The notes: generated from the letters alone by a model not told the origin. Positions 1 to 11,075 are shown, counted from the stretch's first letter. The stretch is DNA of 28,448 nt from Paulinella micropora (GCA_009731375.1 BJOX01000077.1:58800-87247); one strand, 5' to 3'. Made by a program: numbers and translations.

Positions 1-212
1 CCTTTTTTTTTTTTTTTTTTTTTTTCGATACACACATAAATATGAACGCATATATGCACGTAGACAGACACACAAACTCAAATACATAAATACATACATA
101 AATACATACATAAATACATACATAAATACATACATACATACATACATACATACATACATGCATACATACACATACACACACACACACACACGCACACACG
201 CATACACACACA

Positions 213-243
<31 letters not shown>

Positions 244-315
244 CGCAAGAGGTTGGTGCGGTTGCACTCATTGTGACGAAAAAGGCAAAAACGAAAGGGT
301 CACCCTCTCTCTCTA

Positions 316-353
<38 letters not shown>

Positions 354-390
354 ATATACATATATATATATGTATGTATACATATATATA

Positions 391-437
<47 letters not shown>

Positions 438-539
438 CCTGTGCGGCGTCTCTCATAGGCTGCCTGGCGGAGCAGCCAGGAAATACGACTGGACTGTCAA
501 GGACCCCCTCGTTGCGATTGGTTCACGCCTTGGCCATGC

Positions 540-597
<58 letters not shown>

Positions 598-603
598 TAT
601 ATA

Positions 604-680
<77 letters not shown>

Positions 681-1427
681 CTGGACTGTCAAGGACCCCC
701 TCGTTGCGATTGGTTCACGCCTTGGCTATGAGAGAGAGAGGGGGGGGGGGGGGGGGGAAAGGAANNNNNNNNNNNNNNNNNNNNNNNNNNNNNNNNNNNN
801 NNNNNNNNNNNNNNNNNNNNNNNNNNNNNNNNNNNNNNNNNNNNNNNNNNNNNNNNNNNNNNNNNNNNNNNNNNNNNNNNNNNNNNNNNNNNNNNNNNNN
901 NNNNNNNNNNNNNNNNNNNNNNNNNNNNNNNNNNNNNNNNNNNNNNNNNNNNNNNNNNNNNNNNNNNNNNNNNNNNNNNNNNNNNNNNNNNNNNNNNNNN
1001 NNNNNNNNNNNNNNNNNNNNNNNNNNNNNNNNNNNNNNNNNNNNNNNNNNNNNNNNNNNNNNNNNNNNNNNNNNNNNNNNNNNNNNNNNNNNNNNNNNNN
1101 NNNNNNNNNNNNNNNNNNNNNNNNNNNNNNNNNNNNNNNNNNNNNNNNNNNNNNNNNNNNNNNNNNNNNNNNNNNNNNNNNNNNNNNNNNNNNNNNNNNN
1201 NNNNNNNNNNNNNNNNNNNNNNNNNNNNNNNNNNNNNNNNNNNNNNNNNNNNNNNNNNNNNNNNNNNNNNNNNNNNNNNNNNNNNNNNNNNNNNNNNNNN
1301 NNNNNNNNNNNNNGGGGGGGGGGGGGGGGGGGGGGGGAAGAGAGAGAGAGAGAACGACTGGACTGTCACAGACCGCCTCTTGGTCCACACCTTGGCGATG
1401 AGAAAGAAAGAGAGAGAGAGAGAGAGG

Positions 1428-1474
<47 letters not shown>

Positions 1475-1497
1475 CGCTGAGTGTCAGGTAATCTTAT

Positions 1498-1561
<64 letters not shown>

Positions 1562-1964
1562 CAGAGAGACAGAGAGAGAGAAAGCTTATGAGCTGTGTCT
1601 GGTGTGTTGTGCGCCAGGTGTCTTCGCCGGCACGGCCACGCTGTATCAGCTGGTCCACCTCTCAGCTTTCTTTTCCTTCCTTGCTTCCTTCCCTCCTGCC
1701 TCCCCTTCTGACTTCCCTCCTGCCTTCCTTCCTTGCTTCTTTCCTTCCTTCCTTCCTTCCTTGCTTCCTTCCTTCCTTCCTTCTTTCCTTCCTTCCTTGC
1801 TTCTTTCCTTCCTTCCTTCCTTCCTTCCTTCTTTCTTTCTTTCCTTCCTTCCTTCCTTCCTTCCTTCCTCGCTTCCTTCCTTCTTTGCATCCTTACTTAC
1901 TTACTTACTCCCTCCCTCCCTCCTTCTCCTTCCTTCTTCTTTCTATCTACCTATCTGTCTATAG
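1..1964. repeat. Microsatellite-dominated host DNA with a 549-base gap
   Basis: This stretch is almost wholly simple sequence: a T run, CATA and CA repeats (about 80-241), CT and TA repeats (303-431), GA/TA blocks (541-676), G runs that flank an assembly gap (N at 765-1313), more GA (1404-1585) and a CCTT-type pyrimidine tract (1665-1930). Non-repeat islands are a roughly 50-bp segment present three times (about 485-537, 676-729 and, diverged, 1354-1400) and a GC-rich segment at 1615-1665. These islands could hold 5' exons of the aminopeptidase gene downstream or copies of exon edges, but I found no reading frame and splice pair that decides it. Long reading frames here are products of the repeats. 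Confidence 0.85.
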
Positions 1965-2075
1965 CTGGCAAGCGCGGCCGCGGCGGACCATAGCCTCCTA
2001 CGGTTAGAATATCAGGTATGTAGGTAAATGGTTATAGATAGATAGATAGGTAGGTAGATAGATAGATAGATAGAT

Positions 2076-2154
<79 letters not shown>

Positions 2155-2509
2155 GTATGTATGTATGTTATGTATGTTTGTTATGTACCTTATTTTATCT
2201 GTATGTATGTATGTATGTATGTATGTATGTATGAGGAAAACGGCCTCTTACGGTTAGAATATGAGGTATTTATGTATATGTTATGTATGTTATGTACGTT
2301 ATTTTATTATGTATGTATGTATGTATGTATGTATGTATGTATGTATGTATTTATGAGGAAAACGGCCTCTTACGGTTAGAATATCAGGTATGTATGTATG
2401 TATGTATGTATGTATGTATGTATGTATGTATGTATGAGGAAAACGGCCTCTTACGGTTAGAATGTCAGGTATGTATGTATGTATGTTATGTATGTTATGT
2501 ACGTTATTT

Positions 2510-2541
<32 letters not shown>

Positions 2542-3069
2542 TGTGTATGTATCTATGTATGTATGTATGCATGTATGTATGTATGTCTGAGGGAAACTGC
2601 CTCTTACGGTTAGAGTGTCAGGTTTGTGTGTATGTGTGTTATATATGTTTGTTATGTTATGTTATGTCATGTTATGTCATGTTATGTTATGTTATGTCAT
2701 GTTATGTCATGTTATGTTATGTTATGTTACGTTATGTCATGTTACGTTGTGTTATGTTATGTAATGTAATGTAATGTAATGTAATGTAATCTAATGTAAT
2801 GTAATCTAATGTAATGTAATGTAATGTAATGTAATGTAATGTAATGTAATGTATGTATGTATGTATGTATGTATGTATGTATGCATGTATGTATGTATGT
2901 ATGTATGTATGTAAGGTGAAGATGGAGCTTGTGACTACGTTAAACATCTACGCGGATACCATCGCGGGAGACCATTCACAGGTAGGTTCGTGTGTGTGTT
3001 TGTGTGTGTTTGTGTGTGTGATAAGTATATTCGCCGATAGCTCCGCGGGAGACCATTGGCAAGTGTGTC

Positions 3070-3100
<31 letters not shown>

Positions 3101-3559
3101 TTTTTTCTNNNNNNNNNNNNNNNNNNNNNNNNNNNNNNNNNNNNNNNNNNNNNNNNNNNNNNNNNNNNNNNNNNNNNNNNNNNNNNNNNNNNNNNNNNNN
3201 NNNNNNNNNNNNNNNTTTTCCTGGTAGTTGCTGTGTGTGTATGTGAATGTGTGTGTTGTTCTGGTAACTGGTGGTGCAAGGGGCGCACCACCAGGAAAAA
3301 AAAAAAGACACAAGACATACACATGCACGTACACATACACACGCAAACTACCAGAAAACATATGTCTATGTGTCTTTTTTGTTCTGGTAGCTGGTGGTGC
3401 TCGGGGCGCACCTGGACAGCGTGCGCGCCGGCCCGGTCAGCTCTATCTACAACAACAACACCAGCAGCAACAACAACAACAACAGCAACAACAATAACAA
3501 TAAAAGCAACAACAGCAGCAACACCAGCAACAGCAGCAGCAACAACAAAGACAACAAAG

Positions 3560-3590
<31 letters not shown>

Positions 3591-3748
3591 ACAACATCAG
3601 CAGCAACACCAGCAGCGCAGCAGCAGCAGCAACAACAATAACAACAACAATAAAAACAACAGCAGCAACACCAGCAACAGCAGCAGCAACAACAAAGACA
3701 ACAACAACAACAACAACAACAAACAACACCAGCAGCAACACCAGCAGA

Positions 3749-3779
<31 letters not shown>

Positions 3780-3798
3780 CAACAACAACAACAACAGT

Positions 3799-3835
<37 letters not shown>

Positions 3836-4534
3836 ACAACAACAACAACAACAACAACAACGACAACAACGACGACGACGACGACAACAACAACAACAAC
3901 AAGAACAACATGTACGCCTGCCAGGGTGTGAATGATAACGGCAGTGGCTCGGCCATGCTGCTGGAGCTTGCTCTGCAATTCGAACGGTAATCTATATCTG
4001 TATTACAGCTGGGTAATGCTAACCAGCGACAGAACGCCAACCGTAACAACAAGGACACAAACATGCGCACGGGGCTAGGATATGCCTGAAATAACCACAA
4101 AAAGCCAACCCGCAACAACAATAAGGACACCAGCATACCCATAACCAGCAAAGGTCATCCTGCTCATGTATGTATGGAAACAGAAATAGAGAAAGCCTGT
4201 ATGTTGTTGCGGTTGGCGTTGCCTCGCTGTTTCAAGCATATCCTATCCCCTTATATCTGTTGCGGTTGGCGTTGTGTCGCTGTTTCAAGCATATCCTATC
4301 CCCTTATATCTGTTGCGGTTGGCATTGTGTCGCTGTTTCAGGCATATCCTGGCCCCGGTGCGACAGGTTCGTTTCGCCTGGTGGGGCGCTGAAGGTCCAA
4401 TACTAGAATGAATTCTCTCTGTGTGTGTCTCTCTGTCTCTCTCGGTCTGTGTGTTGTGTGTGTGTGTTTGTTTCTGTCGGTCTGTCTATCTGTGTCTGCC
4501 TGTGTCTGTCTGTCTGTCTGTGGGAAAGGGAGTG

Positions 4535-4594
<60 letters not shown>

Positions 4595-5118
4595 TGTCGC
4601 AAGTTGATTGTTTTTGTCATGGTTGCTGTTGTTGTGTTATGCAGAGATTGGCCTGCTTGGTTCTTGGGCTTACATGGCTTCGCTCTCTCTTCAAGAACGG
4701 TGCAACAACCTGCTGCTTGCTTCTTTGCTTGTTCATTTGCTTGTTTGCTTGCGTGCTTCCTAGCTGCCCCTTCGTTACTGCCTTCCTTGCTCTTGTTGTT
4801 CATGGATTGATTGTCGTCGTTGTTGTTGTCGACCATCAGCTATGGCGTTGGGGTCTATCTCAACTTTGACATAAGGGGCTTGTTGCTTGTCACTTTTGCG
4901 TGATCTTTGTTGTCGGTCTAGATCTCCTCGTTCTTGTTGTTACTTGATTGATGTTTGTCGTTTTTGTTGATGCTGGTTGTTGTCGACATCAGCAGCCTTG
5001 TTGGCGTGTATCTCAACTTTGATATTATGGTCTTGTGGATTGTCGCTGTTGGTTGCTGTTCTCTTTGTTGCTGCTTGCAAGTGGTTGATTGATTGATTGT
5101 CATCGTCGTTATCGTTGC

Positions 5119-5168
<50 letters not shown>

Positions 5169-5335
5169 ATTGTTATTGTTATTGTTGACCGTTCAGCAAT
5201 CGCATTTGGGCTTATCTCAACTTTGATATGGTGGGCTCTGGCAATGGCATAGTCAACGTCTACAACGCAAATCAGACCAGAGAAGGTCAAGGCACACCGA
5301 ACTTCATTACCTCCGGTGACATGTGTATAGATTAT

Positions 5336-5434
<99 letters not shown>

Positions 5435-6800
5435 TTCCTATTCCTATTCTCCCTATTCTATTATATTCTACTCTACTCTCCTCTCCTCTCCTCTCCTCTC
5501 CTCTACTCTACTCTACTCTACTGATTCGTGTTATCATCAGGGGTCAGTGACCATGCTAAGGCCCGCAGCATGGAGTTGACTGAGGCATTCCTGAACAACT
5601 TCCAGCGTCTACGCCACCCCGCTAAGCTTCGAGGTTGATTGATTTTTACTGATTGGATTTCCTACATTGATCGGATTGATCGGATTGATAGGATTGATAG
5701 GATAGATAGGATTGATTGGTGATTGGATTGATAGGATAGATTGGATAGATTGGATTGATAGGATTGATAGGATTGATAGGATTGATATGATTGATATGAT
5801 TGATAGGATTGATAGGATTGATAGGATTAATAGGATTGATAAGATTGATAGGATTGATAGGATTGATGGGATTGATTGGATTAATTGAGCCACAATTTTG
5901 CTGCGTTCACCTCGCGTTTGACTCTTACTAGTCTTTTTCGCAGACTAGCCGAAATGCTTTGCTGCTTTTTCTAGCCAAAACGCTTCACTACGTCGAAACG
6001 CGACGGCTTTGGATTCTGCTCTTTATATGTGTATAGACATGGTGGGTGGAAGCGATTTCGTGCCGTTTATCACCAACAACATCACTGCAGGAGGACTTGC
6101 TACCGGTCTGTCCCTACCGGTCCAGACAGACCGTGTATATATGTATGTATGTAATGTATGTGTGTAATGTATGCATGCATGCATGCATGTATGTATGTAT
6201 CCAACAACATCACGTCAGGAGGACTCGCGACAGGTCTAGACAGACCGTCTATATGTATGTCTGTATGTAATGTATGTAATGTATGTATGTATGTATGTAT
6301 GTATGTATGTATTTATGTATGTATGTATGCATGCATGTATGTACGTATGCACGTATGTATGTATGTATGTATGTATGTGTGTGTGTATTTATGTATGTAT
6401 GCATTTACGTATGTATAATTACACTACATGCGTACTTCTGATCAGGGGCGGGGGGTTTGAAGACTGATGAGGAGAAGAAACTGTTCGGCGGGCTATCCAA
6501 CGCTGCCTACGACCCCTGCTACCACAAGTCCTGCGACACCAGTCTCAACCTGAACCCGGCGCTTTTGCTGACCATGGTGGGTGATGCATATCAATACATC
6601 ATCTACATCTACATCTACATCTACATCTACATGGATATGTACACAGACACGCGGCATGCACGTGTGTCTAGGCGCGAGCGGGCGCGGGAGTGGTGCATCG
6701 TCTTGCAGTGGACCCCGCATTCCCCTCGGCTCCTCGTGTGCCTGCCCAGCCCGTGGACTCACCACAGATTACCACCGACCCAGATAGCGCTATAGAGTAG
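1965..6800 (+). CDS. M28-family zinc aminopeptidase, eleven exons, 5' end not found
   Basis: Secreted-type M28 exopeptidases remove N-terminal residues using two zinc ions. Exons: 1965-2015, 2916-2981, 3391-3435, 3925-3986, 4342-4394, 4645-4699, 5197-5315, 5541-5633, 6037-6105, 6446-6576, 6672-6800 (stop TAG). Every intron is GT-AG and all phases agree, giving 290 residues. The five expected zinc ligands and the catalytic Glu appear in family order: GAHLDSV (H, exon 3), NDNGSGSA (D, exon 4), WWGAE|E (catalytic E then ligand E, split across exons 5/6), YLNFDMVGS (D, exon 7) and YDPCYH (H, exon 10). GGSDFVPF (exon 9) matches the conserved SD..PF segment. Against the Streptomyces griseus aminopeptidase, from memory of the family, the N-terminal 60-70 residues and any signal peptide are missing; they should lie upstream of 1965. 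Exons are GC-rich, unlike the introns. The catalytic set is intact, so this is probably a working host gene. Confidence 0.88.
2016..2915. repeat. Intron 1: GATA/ATGT/TAATG repeats with four copies of an exon 3' edge
   Basis: The intron is GATA/GACA repeat (about 2036-2155), ATGT repeat, and TTATG/TAATG pentamers (about 2650-2850). Four short islands at about 2233-2268, 2354-2389, 2437-2472 and 2589-2623 copy the last half of exon 1965-2015 together with its GT donor; each ends in a form of TTAGAATATCAGGTAT. They lie between ATGT tracts. They look like tandem duplications of exon edge plus adjacent microsatellite; use of any as an alternative exon cannot be excluded. Confidence 0.8.
2982..3390. 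repeat. Intron 2: GT repeats, gap, and partial copies of both flanking exons
   Basis: This intron holds GT-rich repeats, a T run and an N gap at 3109-3215. An island at about 3020-3062 is a diverged copy of the 3' half of exon 2916-2981 (shared GCGGGAGACCATT). An island at about 3255-3297 is a diverged copy of the acceptor and start of exon 3391-3435 (shared TTCTGGTA, CTGGTGGTGC and GGGGCGCACC). The second copy lacks the HLDS zinc-ligand segment, so it cannot replace the true exon. Confidence 0.7.
3436..3924. repeat. Intron 3: imperfect CAA/CAG trinucleotide array
   Basis: Almost all of this intron is CAA and CAG triplets with occasional GAC, ACC and AAT variants. It separates GAHLDSVRAGP from GVNDNGSGS, which are directly adjacent in the protein family, so it must be spliced out for the peptidase to work. 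The poly-Asn/Gln/Ser or poly-Val/Leu reading frames that cross it are artefacts of the repeat. Confidence 0.85.
4205..4363 (+). repeat. 53-bp tandem repeat, three copies, carrying a splice acceptor
   Basis: Three units start at 4205, 4258 and 4311 (period 53). Each contains a CGCTGTTTCA(A/G)GCATATCCT segment. In the third unit this is the real acceptor of the exon that starts at 4342; in the first two, CAAG replaces CAGG at the acceptor, so they look like disabled decoys. A partly inverted relative of the unit lies at about 4033-4125 (AACGCCAACCG-type sequence), which could form a snap-back structure in the intron. Confidence 0.75.
4700..5196 (+). repeat. Intron 6: GTT-rich, with two decayed copies of the next exon's start
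   Basis: GTT-type repeats fill much of this intron (densest at 5121-5187). At about 4831-4878 and 4981-5036 lie diverged copies of the acceptor and start of exon 5197-5315: each has GACCATCAG or GACATCAG followed by TATCTCAACTTTGA. Only the third, at 5197, continues into the full exon with the zinc-binding NFDM segment. Confidence 0.75.
5316..5540. repeat. Intron 7: GATA array and TCCTC pentamers
   Basis: A near-perfect GATA tetranucleotide array runs from about 5333 to 5433, followed by TATTC and CTCTC/TACTC pentamer-like sequence to about 5520. No exon copy is visible in it. Confidence 0.85.
5634..6036. repeat. Intron 8: 10-bp ATAGGATTG-type satellite
   Basis: From about 5637 to 5887 the sequence is an imperfect array of a unit close to GGATTGATAG (period 10). 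The remaining 150 bases are non-repetitive with no coding signal that I can see; CGAAACGC/CAAAACGC and related motifs recur at 5950-6005. Confidence 0.8.
6106..6445. repeat. Intron 9: ATGT array with a partial exon copy
   Basis: ATGT and ATGC tetranucleotides fill most of the intron. At about 6198-6255 there is a copy of the 3' half of exon 6037-6105 plus its donor side: AACAACATCAC, GGAGGACT and CAGACCGT are shared with 6075-6135. This is the same exon-edge duplication seen in introns 1, 2, 4 and 6. Confidence 0.75.
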
Positions 6801-7520
6801 TCTGCTTGCTGCTTCCCGTTCTTCTCAGGGCTGCTTTTGGTTTTTGCTGTTTCCTTCCTTTCTTTCTTCCTTTCTTCCTTTCTTCTTTTCTTTTCTACTT
6901 CTTCTCCTTATTCTCCTCCTCCTCCTCCTCCTTCTTCTTCTTCTTCTTCTTCTTCTTCTTCTTCTTCTTCTTCTCTTCTTCTTCTTCTTCTTCTTCTTCT
7001 TCTTCTTCTTCTTCTTCTTCTTGCTCTGCTTCCTCTTCTTCCTCTTCTTCCTCTGCTTCTTCTTCTTCTTCTTCTTCTTCTTCTTCTTCTTCTTCTTCTT
7101 CTTCTTCTTCTTCTTCCTCCTCCTCCTCCTCCTCCTCTTCTTCTTCTTCTTCTTCTTCTTCTTCTTCTTTCTACCTTGAAATAAGCAGGATTTATATTCA
7201 TTATATCAGGAATCACTTTCTAAGAAGATTTTATGTGACATTATTAAACACTTTGATAAGAAATCGTTCTTATTATTTTTCCTGCAGGTGATTTTGAATA
7301 TATATATATATACATATATACATATATATATATGTATATGTAATATAATATAATATAATATAATATAATATAATATAATATAATATAATATAATATAATA
7401 TAATATAATATAATATAATATAATGTAATATAATATAATATATATATATATAATATGTATATACATATATTTATTTATTTATTTATTTATTTAATTTATT
7501 TATTTATTTATTTATCATCA

Positions 7521-7568
<48 letters not shown>
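6801..7568. repeat. Simple repeats 3' of the aminopeptidase gene
   Basis: After the stop at 6800 come CTT/CCT triplets (about 6850-7170), a short AT-rich unique piece (7171-7290), TA repeats, an ATAAT pentamer array (about 7340-7440), TTTA (7468-7515) and TTA (7520-7567). I see no gene. Leu-, Ser-, Phe- and Glu/Arg-only reading frames here are repeat artefacts. Confidence 0.85.
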
Positions 7569-7570
<2 letters not shown>

Positions 7571-9070
7571 CCCAATGGCCTCAAGGCGTTAAATTGTGAC
7601 GCCAACTCATAACCCTTTGGTGGTAGATGCTGGGGAGGAGGGTCGTTGCGCGCGTAAAAGATCTTAAACTCCGCATATGCTGGTTGATAGCCCAGGACCC
7701 AGCAGACACCAGATTGTTATGGGTGGGGTTTCGAGGCAGCTCTAGCAACCGCGCTTGGTGTATGCACTTGCACATTCGGTGACGTCTTGCAAGAGGTTGC
7801 TGGGACTGCGGAATAACCTCGGCTTGGGCAGTCTTGCCCTCAGGAGCTCCATCGGTGGCCCCGATCATCAGGCGAGAGACTGACACGGGGGGTTGGAGGA
7901 CCTCGAACAAGGGTATTGGAGGCTTATGTCCGTTGAGGATATGCTATTAGCTNNNNNNNNNNGCTGCATCAGTACGCCTCAGATATAGTAAATCTGCCTT
8001 GGAGAGTTGACTGTGACATATTTGAGGGAAATGCCGATGAAAAAACCTAGTCCCACTTGCTAAACAGAGTTCCAGCCCAATGGCCTCAAGGCGTTAAACT
8101 GTGACGCCAACTCATAACTATTTGGTGGTAGATGCTGGGGAGGAGGGTCGTTGCGCGCGTAAAAGATCTTAAACTCCGCATATGCTGGTTGATAGCCCAG
8201 GACCCAGCAGACACCAGATTGTTATGGGTGGGGTTTCGAGGCAGCTCTAGCAACCGCGCTTGGTGTATGCACTTGCACATTCGGTGACGTCTTGCAAGAG
8301 GTTGCTGGGACTGCGGAATAACCTCGGCTTAGTGCAGTCTTGCCCTCAGGAGCTCCATCGGTGGCCCCGATCATCAGGCGAGAGACTGACACGGGGGGGT
8401 GGAGGACCTCGAACAAGGGTATTGGAGGCTTATGTCCGTTGAGGATATGCCATTAGCTGCATCAGTACGCCTCAGATATAGTAAATCTGCCTTGGAGTGT
8501 TGACTGTGACACATTTGAGGGAAATGCCGATGAAAAAACCTAGTCACACTTGCTAAACAGAGTTCCAGCCCAATGGCCTCAAGGCGTTAAACTGTGACGC
8601 CAACTCATAACCCTTTGGGGTAGATGCTGGGGAGGAGGGTCGTTGCGCGCGTAAAAGATCTTAAACTCCGCATATGCTGGTTGATAGCCCAGGACCCAGC
8701 AGACACTAGATTGTTATGGGTGGGGTTTCGAGGCAGCTCTAGCAACCGCGCTTGGTGTATGCACTTGCACATTCGGTGACGTCTTGCAAGAGGTTGCTGG
8801 GACTGCGGAATAATAACCTCGGCTTAGTGCAGTCTTGCCCTCAGGAGCTCCATCGGTGGCCCCGATCATCAGGAGCTCCATCGGTAGCCCCGATCATCAG
8901 GCGAGAGACTGACACGGGGGGGTGGAGGACCTCGAACAAGGGTATTGGAGGCTTATGTCCGTTGAGGATATGCCATTAGCTGCATCAGTACGCCTCAGAT
9001 ATAGTAAATCTGCCTTGGAGTGTTGACTGTGACATATTTGAGGGAAATCCCGATGAAAAAACCTAGTCAC
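7569..9070. repeat. Three tandem copies of a 493-bp unit
   Basis: Units start at 7569, 8074 and 8567 with AGCCCAATGGCCTCAAGG and end with CTAAACAGAGTTCC; the third runs into a gap at 9071. They differ by few substitutions and small indels (CTTTGG/CTATTTGG, an extra TAA, and a 25-base internal duplication at about 8870-8895 in unit 3). A ten-N placeholder at 7953-7962 in unit 1 is flanked by bases that overlap when compared with units 2 and 3, so it hides no real gap. Minus-strand reading frames of 60-109 codons occur in each unit, but I do not recognise them. It could be a satellite or a fragment of a dispersed element. Confidence 0.85.
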
Positions 9071-9216
9071 NNNNNNNNNNNNNNNNNNNNNNNNNNNNNN
9101 NNNNNNNNNNNNNNNNNNNNNNNNNNNNNNNNNNNNNNNNNNNNNNNNNNNNNNNNNNNNNNNNNNNNNNNNNNNNNNNNNNNNNNNNNNNNNNNNNNNN
9201 NNNNNNNNNNNNNNNN

Positions 9217-9274
9217 CGGGTGAGACGATGGAGGCGCATGTGCAGAAATGCATCAGCCATTGACAGAGAAGCAC

Positions 9275-9319
<45 letters not shown>

Positions 9320-9384
9320 TGTTATCATTACTGTTATTATTATTATTATTATTATTAATATTATTATTATTATTATTATTATTA

Positions 9385-9448
<64 letters not shown>

Positions 9449-9450
9449 TT
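9217..9450 (+). repeat. 3' fragment of a SINE with TTA tail
   Basis: After the N gap (9071-9216), 9217-9273 repeats the last part of the SINE at 9451-9686 (GGGTGAGACGATGGAGGCGC and GCATCAGCCATTGACAGAG are shared) and is followed by a long TTA array. The 5' part is probably in the gap. Confidence 0.7.
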
Positions 9451-9687
9451 GGACACCGTGATAGCCCAGTGGTCAAGTCTTATCATCTGGGCCCTGTCGC
9501 CAGTTCGATTCCCGTCGGTGCCACCAGTATTTTCATTGGACATACCGGTCCGTCTGGAAGTGTTGGAACTGCCCTTGCGGGGGTGTCATTAGAGCCTATC
9601 GTCAAATCTTCGTACTCCCCTCACGGGTGAGACGATGGAGGCGCATGTGCAGATTTGCATCAGCCATTGACAGAGAAGCACAAGCAC

Positions 9688-9742
<55 letters not shown>

Positions 9743-9845
9743 GCTATTATCATTCTCATTATCACTATCATTATCACTATCATTATCACTATCATTATTA
9801 TTATCATTATTATTATTATTATTATTATTATCATTATTGTTATTA

Positions 9846-9889
<44 letters not shown>
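9451..9889 (+). repeat. tRNA-derived SINE with (TTA)n tail
   Basis: The head at 9451-9527 resembles a tRNA gene: an A-box-like TAGCCCAGTGG, a B-box-like GTTCGATTCC, and a 3' acceptor-like CGGTGCC followed by ACCA. The 5' arm reads GGACACCG, one base longer than a perfect partner, and the T stem is poorly paired, so this is a SINE head rather than a working tRNA. A unique body follows to 9686, then TTA/TCA triplets to 9889. A second partial copy lies just upstream at 9217, supporting a mobile repeat. Confidence 0.65.
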
Positions 9890-9892
<3 letters not shown>

Positions 9893-10561
9893 TTATTGAG
9901 GAATGTTTGTGGGCCGGCCGGTTCACAAACTCTGTCGAGATTCTCTGAATCCCTCTCTTTGACCTTTACTTGCGCTGGCCTGCTTCTTTTGGACGCCCCT
10001 CTGTGTCCAGCACTTGAGTTCTTTGAACTCGTGACGCTCTTATCTTTTTTTCGCTGTGTTGAGGTGCACTTTATGTCAAGCACGAGACTCTTTGGTTCTG
10101 GGTGGGGAAACGTTCCGATTAGCCACATCCTTGGCCCTTCTGCTGCTCTCCGCGACCATTTATTTGATTGTTCTATCATTTTCTTCCGTCCCCTTGGTTA
10201 TTTCTGTCAGTGGTCCCTTAGTGACCTGTTAGAGGTCTTCCAGCCCATAACAGCAGCGGACTTACTCTCAGTTATCAAGAGTCACAAGGATTATTATCGT
10301 CCACTGCTCCCCACTCCGTCGATAACCCCACCATTCCTGCACCCAATCCGACTATCGGGACAATTTGAATGACAGGTGCAACCGTACCAATTGCAGGTAC
10401 GTGCACTTAAGGAATGAGCTGGGAGAACGAAAACCCGGGCCCACAAACGACGATGAGACAGACGACAGTGAAAAACAACGACGGTAACGACCTTCTCTCA
10501 CTTCTCCTTCTCTCCCCTCTTCTTCGTCTACTCGGCCCCTCTTAGTATATATATATATATA
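9890..10561. other. Non-repetitive host DNA of unknown nature
   Basis: This is the longest stretch of the left part without simple repeats. Reading frames of 158 codons (+, 9896-10372) and about 80 unique codons (-) cross it, but neither has a recognisable domain. It may be part of a dispersed element or an intergenic region. It ends in a short TA repeat (10548-10561) that touches the inverted repeat of the viral element without an N gap. Confidence 0.4.
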
Positions 10562-10996
10562 TGATCATTTATGTTGGATAGACATGTCCATTCATACATT
10601 AAATACAAGCACAGAAAAAACAGAAAAACACACATACGACACATACGACACATACAACAACCCGCCCTATTATAAAAAAATATCATTTTACAAAAACAAA
10701 AATAACAACAATGAATACAAAGGCTTATTTTGTCATTTTGTCGTTATGAGACTACATAACACACTAGGAAATATATATCTTTATTCAGTGAGGAATTTAT
10801 TAAATGTTATGTAGTCTCATAACGACAAAATGACAAAATAAGCCTTTGTATTTATTGTTGTTATTTTTGTTTTTGTAAAATGACATATTTTTTATAATAG
10901 GGCGGGTTGTTGTATGTGTCGTATGTGTGTTTTTCTGTTTTTTCTGTGCTTGTATTTAATGTATGAATGGACATGTCTATCCAACATAAATGATCA
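10562..10996. repeat. 435-nt imperfect inverted repeat at the host/virus junction
   Basis: The left arm (10562-10760) and right arm (10806-10996) are near-perfect reverse complements around a 45-nt AT-rich loop. Both outer ends read TGATCATTTATGTTGG on opposite strands. The arms differ by an extra GACACATAC-type unit on the left, a few substitutions (AATGAATAC against AATAAATAC) and a small indel near the TATAAAAAA tract. Those differences argue against a read-through artefact, which would give identical arms. Base composition matches the viral side. Candidate roles are the terminal repeat or hairpin telomere of a linear viral genome, a junction of two genome ends, or an unrelated fold-back element. 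I see no target-site duplication. Confidence 0.85.
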
Positions 10997-11075
10997 CACC
11001 ACAAAAAATGGGAGAAGGGGGGGGGGGAGGATAAATAACACAGTCAACCCCTATTATTTAATAATAATAAGGTTT

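Noticed and set aside
158-592. Long reading frame of Thr/His, Tyr/Ile and Arg/Glu runs
   Set aside because: It is a translation of CA, TA and GA microsatellites; no non-repeat coding sequence supports it.
737-1337. Meaningful G-rich element at the N gap
   Set aside because: The G runs at both gap edges look like low-quality sequence at contig ends.
2935-3978. 347-codon minus-strand frame rich in Val/Ala
   Set aside because: It is the antisense of the CAA/CAG intron and an N gap, and it overlaps well-supported plus-strand peptidase exons.
5333-5433. CRISPR-like array
   Set aside because: It is a continuous GATA microsatellite without spacers.
9451-9527. Functional tRNA gene
   Set aside because: The acceptor has an extra base, the T stem is poorly paired, and the sequence continues into a SINE body with a TTA tail.
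9896-10372. 158-codon plus-strand frame
   Set aside because: No domain, no family resemblance and no coding context; the opposite strand is equally open. Reported only as unknown DNA.
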